Assembly: GCA_905221605.1 (NCBI GenBank)
Contig: CAJNDS010001746.1
Location: forward strand, 463,797 to 527,796
Length of the DNA stretch: 64,000 nt
DNA from: Symbiodinium natans
Taxonomy: Eukaryota; Sar; Dinophyceae; Suessiales; Symbiodiniaceae
Direction: 5' to 3'
Every line of letters starts with the position of its first letter. Position 1 is the stretch's first letter. Below, in pieces: positions 11,836-23,552 of this stretch. The translations under genes were made by a program, and so were the position numbers. The notes beneath the pieces are model-generated. The model worked only from the letters and a program-made list of their open reading frames with translations. It was not told the DNA's origin and searched no databases.

Positions 11836-13061
11836 AAGAAAGAGAAGAGAAGTTGAGGATTCAGGAAGAGGGTTTTTGCGAAGGGGGGGGGGTGGGGGCG
11901 GGGGAGGGGGCGTGGGGGGAGCTATGCAGCTATGCAGCAGAAGCTCTCTCTCTGTACTCAAGTTCCCTGTCTCTGTGTCTCCCCGGAGGCCTCGACGGCC
12001 TTGACTTTCGATTTCAGAAGACCCGCCTTGCCGCTTGACGTCATAACACCCACTCAATGTCTCAGAGTGTGCTGCATTCGTCTTGCAGCAGCCTAGGTCA
12101 CCTTTGCGGGCATGGTGCCCCTGTGTGTCGGTGTGGTCAGCTGCGTGTTGCATTTGTTGCACTCCATGTTGCAGAGTGACCTCAAGTGCAGTGTTGAACT
12201 TGGCGGAAAAGACCGGTTGCCAACGGGAAGATGAGCGCAGATAGTGTTGCAGGCGACGTTGTGCTGGAGCACAACCAGTTTCACCTGCGGAAAGACTAAC
12301 GCATGGTCAAAGCTTGCGAGTGCTTCGCAAGAGACCCGGGCTGATCTCCTTGTCGCGCTTGGCATGGAGCGCGCGCTGCCCCCCCTGTCGTTTAAACGGC
12401 AATTCACCAGAATGAGCTGTTTCAGCCAAAGCCCTCCCATCCCCTTCGCAGCCTTCGCAAACCCAAAGACAGGGAGGACCAAGCTCGTACATATTCCCTA
12501 CAGGTGTTGGGAGGGGATCAGTGGGGAAGCGGGGGTTTTTATGGGACTCAAAGAGGCGTCACGTTTCTACGGATAACATGCCGTATTGAAACTTGACCCG
12601 ATGTGGGCAACGATGGGTTCAGAATTTTTGTGCCATGCAGAGGAGCTTTAGGCACGCGGAAGTAGGACTGGTGCGCAGCAATGCACAGCACAGTGGAGGC
12701 TACATCAGTTCCTGGATTTAGGCATGCTTTTGGCCGGCCACCCCGCCAAGCCTTGGCATGGGGTTTCGGGGCTTCTTTGCCCAACGCGTGCTTTAGCTGC
12801 TGTGTTGCGCAAGCTGGCTGCTTGCCATACAGTGCCGTCGTTGTGAGAACCAGGCGCGCCTGCTGAATTGCAGCTGATGAGTCTGAGTCGCTTTGCTGGT
12901 TGTCGACAAGCGAGAATGGCACGTGCCGCATTCTGTCGTGGCAGTTGAGGGTCGGGAATATGTCCAAGATCACAGCATCATGGCTAAAGGGCAAGGCACT
13001 TCGCACCACGAATATACAACCGGGGTTGCCAGGGGCGCTCGCTCTCAGCTGGAGTTTTCAG

Positions 13062-13726
13062 GTACTCGGCTACGCCGTCTATTACTTCACTCGGCTGTCT
13101 TTCACGTATGTGGGCGTTCGGCTCAATGCTGCTATACAACTCCGCCACAACACCGCATGTCACTGCACGTCGCTGCATGTGGCTGCATGTGCACGGTGAC
13201 CTGACATCAAATCACTTCTCCTGAGCGGCACTTTGGATGTCCAATGTAGACCTCAGGGGTTCCCCGGGTCCCCGCGGTGATTTGCTGAGGTCTGGCCATG
13301 CGCAAAGACCTGGGGCTTAGCATGGTCCAGCCTTGAGCTTGGGATGGAAGACGGCTGCAACTGTCTGTAGTGTAGACTCATAAAGACTCAGACGTTATGG
13401 GGTCCCCTGCTACTTGCATCTTCGCCTCGAGGTTGGGCACCATCAGCTCCTTGTTTCCGCTGGCGTGCCCTGCTTCGTTTCAGCTGCTGGGAAGGTTTTC
13501 CTGCTGGGAAGGCTTCCCCAGGCTTCCAGAGGCTTTACAGTGCTTAAGCCTGCTTAGTGATTACGGCACCCGAAGCCCTCGCAGCACATGACTAAGCTGT
13601 CCAGCATCTTGCGGGGTGAAGGGGCCGGGGTAGTGGATGAAGAGCCGGGTTGGCCGAAAGATATCCCATCTTGATCACTCCACACATATATATATATGTA
13701 TACATCAACATATCTGTGCAAAATCC

Positions 13727-13767
<41 letters not shown>

Positions 13768-16700
13768 CTCATAATTAATCCTGGGGTTGCATTGAGGAGC
13801 GGTAGCTGGCAAACAAGACCATGCAGGGTTTTCACCATCCGCTGGCTTCGTGAGCCAGCACACGAATGCCAGTAGCCACCATGTTACCTAAGCGATGTGT
13901 TCTTGCTCTGCAAACTCTCGCAGAACAGCGTTGCCACACCTTGTCCGGAGATGTCTTGCTGACTCGCAGCTCGTCATTTTGCTTGCCTCACGTGACTAAT
14001 TGCGAGTAGCAGGAACGATGATGGAACAACATTGTTTACGCTGGCATGGTGTGGAACAGCATTGGCCCAGGGTGTCCGAACAGGGGGTTTTCAATCGCTA
14101 TCCGGAACGCTTTCAAAACACATCTCGATTGTAGCGAGCCTCCACATGAACACCCTGAGAATCGGAATTTCAAGGTTTAAACAGAGTGCTCGCAGGCTGA
14201 GCCTCAAAAAAGGCTCAAAGTCTGCTCGACTGCAGCGCAACAGCGTGTAGCCAGGCCTACATGAACTCCAAGTTTCTGCGAGCAGCTTAGCACGTCCCAG
14301 TCACAAGGCAGGTGTAGAACAGTGTCCATCAGAGTCCATCACAGATGCAAATGTCACAGATGTCCTGGCACTTCATTTGGCTCCTCAGGTCCGGGGTTCT
14401 GTCTGACTTGCTCGGATCTCCGGTGCCTTGGCATCTTGGGGTGGAAGAATCGATAGAATGGAGCCGAGAACCCCCCCGCAAATTGAGAAGAAGATTCGGA
14501 GCAAATACTGGCGCGGGGGTGGGGGGGGGGCAGGGGATTTAGATTTTGAGCGGAGGGCCTTCTTGAGGTGCTGATCTTCTCCCTCGGGCTGATGCTGACC
14601 GGAGTTCTGAATATCGCTTTTGCGGCCGCCAGCACGGTGCCCCCGCTTGGTGTCATTGTGTCTTCTTTGGCGTCTTGGTGCGTTCTGCTTCTGCTTCAAC
14701 CAGAGCACAGCGTTCTGCTTAAGCTTGTTTGACAGGTCCCCCTCTTCACCGGGATCTGGGTGCTGAACGGCCTCTTCCAGGCCTTCGTTCGTAGATGAGG
14801 TTCAGCAAAGAATTCAGCAAAGCCGCCCTGCTGTCCATGTTGTCCATGTTGTCCGTGTTCAATCTGCCCCGCAGGGCTGCGGAGCGACTCCCTGCAACAA
14901 GATGCTGGTCAACTGGTTCCCGGTGGGCGCAGGGGAAAAGCAAGAGAGGAGAGATGTTCTCGTGCCCCGGCACGTCTGTTGCCTTTAAGTAGCTCCAGGC
15001 GCGAAGTCGAGGAAAGTGGTGGAGCAGCTGGAATGCGCCCGGCACCAATTTCACACGGAATTTCACGGCTGGTCTGTGGCGCGAAGTTTGGGAAGTTTGG
15101 GACCAGGATCTCGGGACATTTCGGGACTTCCGCGGGGTTGTTTTCTTGGGGTTTTTAGGCTTCAGGGTTCATTGGGTCAAGGCCGGGGTTTATAGGCTTC
15201 AAGACACGTTCCGGAACTTTGGTATCCGAATGTCACCGCACATTTCCTGAATTTTGAGCCCCCGAGTTTCCGTTTGCTTCTGAAGAATGTCTGCCGGCAC
15301 AATGTGACGCACTGTGGCACACCGTGGGAGACCATGGCACACCGTGGCACACGGCGCCGGAAAGCGCGGAGGGACTGTTCGTTTGGAGCATGGAGGGCGC
15401 ACTGAAGGGGGTCTTAGGTGTTCGCTCCTGATAAGTTTGCTCTTGCGCTTGCTTGTTCAAGATTTGTGTCGCCGAAGGCTCAGATCTGGCTAGATTTCGC
15501 AAGGGTCCCAACATATCCCAACGCTTTCCGCTTTCCGCAGCTTGCTGTGATGTCGCTTCTTCGTGATTTTGCCATGAGTGGTGCCCAGCTGATGCAGCCA
15601 CGAGTAGCCCGAACCGTTTTAGGTTGTGACAGTTGCGACAATCTTGTTTGCAAGAGGTCTTGAGCAGGGCGGAGCGTGCTAACGGCTGCTAACGTGCGCG
15701 TCATGGCGGCGGATCGTCGTGCGAAGTCTGGACTTCTCGAAGTGCAAATGAGCTCTGGATCGGGTCTCTGTGCGAGATGCCGAGGCAGTCCATGTGGCGT
15801 GCAGATCGGCCATGATTTTGGCGTCTTGAGCCCATCCCCCGTGCCAAGTGCGGAGGTTTCAGTTGGTGCGGCGGAGCGGGGTATCCCGTTGCCATGAGGA
15901 GCTTGAAATGTTCAGAAGCAGAGCTCAGTGTCGATGAGTAGCTGAGCAGAAGCAGATCAAGCAGATGACTCGTGCCTGAGCCACAGCAGCGATGCCATCG
16001 TTTTCTGCGGCATGACCTCCTTGACAGCGTTTTCAGATGGTGAGCTGCGCCTGGTTGAAGGCTGGTCGGCTGGAGATGCTCCGGGCCGCCTCGCCAGTTT
16101 GGGCACCCGTGTGCAAGCTTGGCTCACCAGCGTGGTATTCTGGATCTTCAGGCTTTGCTAGGTGCACGTCCAAGAAGACGTGCGGTGCAGTGCCGATGCA
16201 GGTGTCGGAGCTGACTTGCGCTTTATCGGAGACGACCGTGTGGAGTGCTCCACGTCAGCAGCAGACGACGTAGTCTGTGCGCCAGAAGAATCGGTGCTGC
16301 TGACTTGCGCTGGGGGCGGCAGCCCCATCGGACCATCAACAAGTCTGTGAAACGCTTGCAGGCTACTTTGTGCGTCTTGGAACATACCATCGGCTGTAAG
16401 CCTGAAAGTTTCCAAGCGATGCCTTCAGACATGACGCACAGTTATCTGATGCCAAAACCCAAGGCGACAGAACACTAGAAAAGCGACACCAGCGGGTTTC
16501 GGCAGCCGCTCACATGCAGAACAAGAACTGTGGAGAGCTGGCGTCGCTCGATGTTGTTCACGGATGTGTAGTTGTGGAGCCTGCAGGCAGACCTCAGACG
16601 GATTCAGTCAGCTTTTCATTCCATCGTTGGATGTGGCGGTGTCCGCTTGCTTTGCTTGGTGTGCTGCCTGCAGCTGCCGACTTCTTGTTTGTCAGCGGCA

Positions 16701-19700
16701 TGACTGCGAATGCTGAGACTTGCTTGGTGTCGAATGTGTGGCTTGACTCCTGCGAGAATGCCGTTGCCAGTCTGAGCGGGAAGGAGATCTGGAGCTTGGC
16801 GTCAGATGCAAACCTTGTCCACACGGCCTCCAAGAAATGTCTCCGTGCACATGGCCAGACAAATGCAGATGCGCCAGCGGAGCTGGTGCAGTGTGACGCG
16901 GCTGGCGGCGTGCCCAAGTGGGAGCTGGAGGCCAATGGCCAGATGAAGATGGTGCAGAGCAGTATGTTTGTGGGTCATCTCGAAGGGTCCAACTCAGTGG
17001 TGAACGCAGCAGCAGCTACAGCAGCGTCAGCCTCGGCAAGCTCGACGTTGGATCCCGCTCTTGCCATTGAAGGCGTGGCGTCCACTGGGTTTCGAAGATG
17101 GGCGAGGTGACGTCACTTTGCTTGTGGATCTTGGAGAACTCGTGGGTCTGTGCTGGATACTGACTTCGAGTTTGTTCCTGCCGTGTTTGCGGTGGTTGAT
17201 GGTGCATGTGGAAGGAGCTGGGCCGGAAAAGTGGCTACAGGTGTCTGCTACAGAGCCTGAAAGCAGGATGAAAAAAGCGGTCAGATGGGGACCGCGCTTG
17301 GCAGATGCCGAGGTGATATCCGGGTTCTCAGCACGCATCGTCGCTTCTTTTGAGGATTCTCGATATCGCTGCGCATTCTTCAAAAGCGGCAACAGAGGCC
17401 AGACTATGTCACATTCTCACTCCGTCACAGAAAGCCCAGCGAAAGAACACGGCGTGTTTTCATTACAGCCGCGTCCTGGGGTACAGGCACCGACTCCTTC
17501 AGTATCTGAGCCTCTTGAAAAATATTTTGTAGTCTTGGTAGGGCCCCCAACCCTGAACCCCAAAACACCCCAAAAAGCCCCAAAGTCGCCCCCCCCGCCC
17601 AAGGTATCTGGAAGCTAGATGGAGATGTGGAGCAGATACGAAATGGATACGAATGCCATACGTATCTGGGATCTTACAGTAGGGTCTTCGGTGTGAGTGT
17701 TTATTGGATGTAGGGAGAAGGCAAAAAATCGGGGGGGGGGGGGGGTTTACTTGTTATGGGAACGCACATTAAGGTCCTTTCACGAACCCAGGATGGCCAA
17801 GTGATGGGGTTGAGACAGTCTTCGCACGACCCTCGTCAGCTGGGGAAGAAATGTGCCAACGTCAAGCCATGAAAGCTTTCGCAGCGGGGAAAGTGCAATT
17901 ACGGGGGGGCCTCTCCACTTCCGTCGCGGGTCAGCTGGACTCTGGGATCGAGTTCAATCAGGGCTTCTTCCTCATGATCGTTGCCACATGGATCTGTGCT
18001 TATGGCAGAAATGGAAACATGTGGATCAGGGCCGTTTGGGACTTAATTAGCTAGGACCTTAGGGCCTTAACCTTTTTGGGTTTCCTCAGAGTTCTAAGTG
18101 CCATGATCAGGATGATGAGGCTTTTCAATGGAGAGGCTACAACCTTCCAGTTTCATCCGGAGGGCGCACATTATGGTCGAAGTGAGCCGGTGCAGAATGC
18201 TTCAGTGTAGCTTCGTCTCCCCAGTGGGGCCAGAAGTTCATAATTTTTCCGTTGGCCTCTATTCTGGCCCAGCCAAAAGGTCGCTGCGAACCATGCCTCA
18301 CACAATCGCGCGGTCTGGGGTGTAGGGCTTAAGGAGATACTCACCATACTCACCATACTCACCCCAAACCTTATATGAACCCCTTTTTAGGGGTGTGCTT
18401 TCGGAGCTGTTGCTTCTTCGATGAAAGGGCGCGATGAACCTGGCTAGACGTGCTGCAGTAAGCTGTGCCCCGACTACGATCTACCCTCCACAGCTTTACG
18501 TATGGTCCCCAAATGCCGCTGTGAAAGCTCCTCGAGAGAGTTGCTCAAGAGTCTTCCAGAGCCTCATCGGCGAGAGTCTATCTAGTACTTTGCCACTTTG
18601 CTGCCACTTTGCTTCCCTATGTCTCCGAGGTCTCACAACATTGGCGGCTTCCTCATTCCGCTCCTCGCAGGACCCGGGGCACTCGTGTGGGGAGGGTTGA
18701 CAATGGACTGTTGCAATCCCCTCGGACAGACGAGAAAGTAACGATGATGAGAGCTGCTGTTCTTCTTGCAGCCAACGAAAGTGGAAACAAAGCGCGAAAA
18801 CCTGCGAGGCGGCCTGGCCGCGAGGTTCGGCTGGCGCTTTGGCATGCTCGGCCCGGGCGCCATCGCCGTCTTTGCCGGGCTGCTCGCCCTCCTCACCATG
18901 AAGGCGAGAGGCATGCGTGTGCCAAGGATTGCCCTTCCCGCTCTTACTTTCTCTTACTTGCTCATTCCCTCCGTACTTCACAGTACTTCGCTGTAAAGCG
19001 GAGACTTTGAAGCCCATATCTGAATCGGTCGTCACTTTTAAAGCCTTGTAAGCCTTTGCATCCGCGCTAGAAGTAGTGGGCAGAGGACCCACGAGAACCC
19101 CTTCCCGCTTCCAATGGGAGCATCTCCATGGTTGGGTTTTCAAATCTCAAATGGAAATGACATTAAAAAGCCAACAAACACCGAGATGCAAAAGAAAGCG
19201 GCGCATGCCGAGGTACATGTGACCTGAGTGCTCATTTGCCTTAGCTTCAGTCCCACGCACAGGACATGAGTCTAAGCAGCTCTCGGGCAGCGCCCGGTCA
19301 CAAGCAGGGTCTCGATGTTTTGGAGACAGCTTCCTTGCGGAGCATCGCGCGCAAACGTCCGGTTGACTCTTCCTGTGCGAGTGAACTTGGTGCGAAAGAA
19401 CGCATGACAGGAAGTTGGCCCCTGCAGGGTGTCTCTGTCTGTTCTTGTCCCTTCGCTCCATTCTGAGCCTTTTGATTTCAACTCGCTCTCTCTCTCTCTC
19501 CTTCTCCCTCTCGCAATCTCTCTCTCTCTCTCTTTCTGCTTTTTTTGTTTGTTTTTCTTTTTTTTTTTGGGGGGGGGGGGGGGGGTGCCTCCTTTTGCGT
19601 AGTTTGCCCGGAGCATCCTCGGCCCCAGCCTTGGCGTGACAGGACTCGCCGGAGAAAGCCGGCTTGCCTTCCGCAGAGGCCCCCCCTTCCTTCGCGTTCT

Positions 19701-21493
19701 CTCGCAGTGCTCTGACATGCTCTGACGTAGTTCTCTGAGCTTTCTCTCTGTTGAAACTGCATCAAGCGATCGCAATCAAGCGCTGAAGAGCTGCAGGAAG
19801 GACTGCCCAAAAGCACATGAAATATGACGTGTGAAGTCGTGGCGTGATGGTAAAGTGAGTAAAGTCAGGAGTGACCAGACCCTCGAAGACTTCGACTCTC
19901 TCCCCTTTCTAGTAGCTCTTAGAAGAGCTGCCGCCTGTTGTGCACTGCCTTCAAAACTGTCAAAAAAAGCCATATCTCCAAATATTGCGCCCCAAAGCTG
20001 CTCACAAACTCTCAGCCCCAATGGCCCCGATTTTTGCTGTGTCCTTCTCACATGGCGAGCGATGGCGTCCACTCCGCCAAGCTCTACGCAGAGCGCCTCT
20101 CAGAGCGCCTCTCAGAGCACCTCTCAGACAGCTTCTCAGACTCTCAAGCCTTTATTGCAGATGGCTTCGCTCTGCTTTTCGCTCTGCTTGTCGCTTTTTG
20201 CTTTTCGCTTTGCTTGGTATAAGGCAGCCCCCGGCGTCGTTCCAGTGCGGAATCGCCGCCGGCTTCTTCACGACAGCCCTGCTGAACCCGTGGGCACTGG
20301 CCCCAGATTGGTTTGTTTGCAGCTCCGAGCACGCCCCCCCCCCCCCCTTGCCAGCTCGTGGGTACTGCAGTTGTAAACTGTGGGCTTGCCTGCTTGTCTG
20401 CGGCGGCCTTTCGATGAAAGGATCGCGCGCTCTACTTGGCCATTGTGAATGGCCGGCCCTTCTTCAGCAGGCGCAAAGATGAGCGCAAGGATAATGCTCC
20501 AGCTGATTCAGTCGGGCTGACTGAAGGTAGCTAGCTGACTGAAGGGAGCTTCAGCTTCCACTCTTCACTTTTCCACTCTTTCACTCTCCTCGTTTCCTCT
20601 GCTTTCCTCTGCTTTTCTTGCGCGGGCAGGGCCAATTGGCGAGAGCCCTATCGAGGCGGGGTCATCGGCTCGGGCGGCGACAAAGCTCTCTTTCGTGGGT
20701 GCGCGTGCTCTCGCCTTCTCTTCTGAAAATGTGGCTCTCTTTCTGGTAGAGTAGGGAGAGCTCCTCTGACTTTTTTCTCCTCCCTGGAGAGGCATCACGC
20801 AGACGCTCACCCAACGGTCTCTCTCAACGGGCATCTACTTCCCACTGGAGGAGAGAGCACTTATCCGCTCATTCTTTGGGCGCTCTCTTTGCTCTGCCCT
20901 CTTTGCATCCCTCCCCTCTTTCCCCGTTGAGAGTTTCGCGCCTGTGGCAGAGGAGATGTGCGCCCGTGCCACTGGCTCACAGGCGCTTGGTGGACAGGCC
21001 CCGCGCCGGCTCCCTCTCTCCCTCTCTCTCCTTTTCTTGCATTTGGTGTGCCCTGTGGAGGCAGGAGGAGTACTGTGCGGTGTCCTCCTGAACCCTTTGA
21101 GCTATGTGAAGTGAGCCCTGAGATTCTTAGATTCTTCATGCCGCTCTCGCGCCACTCTGTCTGGCTGCTACTGAAATCTGACACTGAGAGGTACCAGATG
21201 TGGAAGGAGGACGACGTGCGCCGCTCCTTCACCCAGACGGCCCCATCCTCGGCTCAGATCCCGCTGGTGGCTTCCTGCAGCTCCTTACCCCCCCGTCTTT
21301 CACCGTTTTCCTGCTGCTACAAAAAGGATACTTCTTTGCAAGCGGAAGTAGAGGGGGCAGTAGTCTTGTCATGGTCGTGGGACCCCCTTAGATGTCAGAC
21401 GCCATCATGGTGCCACCTTGCGACATGAGCACAGTGAGACACAGTGAGATTCAGTGAGTGGGCGACGTGGTGCTTCTTGTTTGGGCTCATTTA

Positions 21494-21526
<33 letters not shown>

Positions 21527-23507
21527 TTCTCTCTCTCTCTCTCGCTCGTGCGTTTTTAGCAGGGTTGGGGGGAGCAGAGGCGATGCGCATGCTGCGGAAG
21601 GTCGGCCCCAAGGTTTTCCTGCGAGGCGCAGTGGGAGAGCACTCGGAAAGGGCGCGACGAGTCGGAAAGACTGGGACCAGCGTGCAAGATGCCCTTATTG
21701 TTTTTTTCAAAGCGCCTTCACCAGTCTTACAGACTGCCCAGCGGGCGGGCTTGTTTCAGTCTTCATGTGCCTTCTCTCGCGTTCTCTCGGCTGGCAGGCA
21801 TCATCTCGACAGCCTGCCGGGATGGGACCTTTGGGCTGTGCTTCTCGCTGCGAAAGTTCTTCCAGGCCCAAGGGCCCAAGGGCCCCAAGGGGCCAAAAGG
21901 GAGGGAGTTCTTTGAAGGCACCGCCCGTTTCTTCCTACGACGGGCCCGGTCGATTCACTGTGATTTGGTGTTTGACCAGGTTGGCAGCCCGCTCCTCAGA
22001 GCTCGGCCAGTTTCGGCCAAGGGAGCGGGGAGAACCGATGGGAGGGGAGTTCCTCAAAAGTGTTTTCCGGGGGGAAAGGCCAGGACCAGCGCCTACCCGA
22101 CTTCTGCGTCGGGGTGCTCTTCGCCGCGCGGGGCTTGTGGGCTTCTGCTTGTGCGATGGTTCTTTTTTGGGCGCCCCTCTCCGTCCCCCCCCCCCCCCCG
22201 CCCCCTCTTGGCAATTGTTTCGAGGCCGCCGGCACCACGCTCAGCGCGCCCTTCAACTACGTGAGGCGTGCGGCGAGAGCGACCAGAGCTACGAGAGCGA
22301 CGAGAGCCTCACAAAGCACAGTTGCAGCCGCCATGCCAGGAACATGGCCTATGCCGAGAGCCTCAAGGCCTCCCCCGCCCCCTCTTCCCCAGTCGCGGCC
22401 GAGCACCATGCGATTCAAGCGAGATCGGGCACGGGTTTGGGGGGGGGGGGGGGGGGGGCGCCTGCCTTGTTGCAGCGCAGCGGCAGGTCGGGATGGAGCG
22501 CTGGCCTGACAAGACGCGGCCGCCCCAGACGAGAGGCGGTGAGAGGTGCGCAGTGACCCCGTGGTGTTCCTTTTTTTGCTCCTCGGATCTCGTTTTTGGA
22601 GTCTTTCCTTTTTGTCGGGCTCAGGCGATTCTGGCGGACCCACATGGGCACCCTCTGGAAGGGAGCTGCACAGCAGGAGCCCACCCCAATGAGTCTTGTA
22701 AAGGGAGTCAGTTTTTTTGAGCTCCTTAGAGGGGATGAAGTACTGGGATAGCAGTGACGTTCGGAAAAGAGAACGGGGAGGTACCAACAACTCAGACATC
22801 ATTTGGAGGAGTCCCTGTTAGCCTCCCTGCACTTCCTGCAAGCCCGCATGCAGCTGGGCTGGGGCACCCTCCGCGTGGCCTTCGGCATGGTGCCGGGCCC
22901 AAGAGAGAAAAAGAGGAAAACCTGAACAGAAGAGAAGCAGAAGAGAAGCTGAGTTCTGCAACACGTCAAGGGAGGGGGCTTGCGCATGGGGGGTCTCTGC
23001 CTCTTGCACATTGCGATTTTGTGCGGCTCCCCCCTGAGGCTCTCACGGACTGCATCTACAATGCGTGCAAGCGCGCTCACTTCAGCGCACTCTGAGAGAG
23101 CAGCTCAGCTCTCCTTTTCGAGAGCAGAGCCGGCGAACGTCTCGCAAACATGCGGTGACGAGTGTGACGAGTGTGACGAGTGTGACGTAGAGCCGAGCAG
23201 AGGTAGCCAGTTTCGGGCTTGCTCTCTCATCACCCTGCCTGCGGTTCTCCTTCTTTTGAGGGCCCCCGGGCAGTGGCGTGTTGCCTTGAGCGGTGCCATG
23301 GCCTCTGCTTCTGTTAATGCGCATTCCGTGGCATTCCGTCAGTTCGAGCCCTTCTCCTGAATGGGAGTTGTGGTCTCTTTTGAGGGCAGCGGCACGCGCG
23401 CTGAGCCGAGCGTGACACACCGAGAAATCGAGCAGCATCGTGTGGAAACATCGAGAGCGAAGCCTCTTCAGAGGGTTGACTTCCGACATGAGGGGTCTCT
23501 CCCTCAC

Positions 23508-23552
<45 letters not shown>

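Larger units (their letters stand above)
6216..13061. other. Long stretch without a recognised gene
   Basis: No exon here can be tied to a family. There is a poly-T/poly-G tract at 6797-6832. One open stretch at 8843-9037 (+) reads like protein (QTAEVLSADKGLIVERDRRF) but matches nothing I know. An 8-base tandem AGCCTTAA occurs at about 8806-8840. The N-terminal exon(s) of the antiporter gene starting to be visible at 13062 should lie at the 3' end of this stretch, possibly near an ATG at 12960, but I could not fix them. Confidence 0.5.

Noticed and set aside
16158..16415. Antisense ORF of 85 codons at 16.2-16.4 kb
   Set aside because: No motif, and it overlaps a + strand frame with better extracellular-domain character. 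Neither is proven, but the - strand one has no support.
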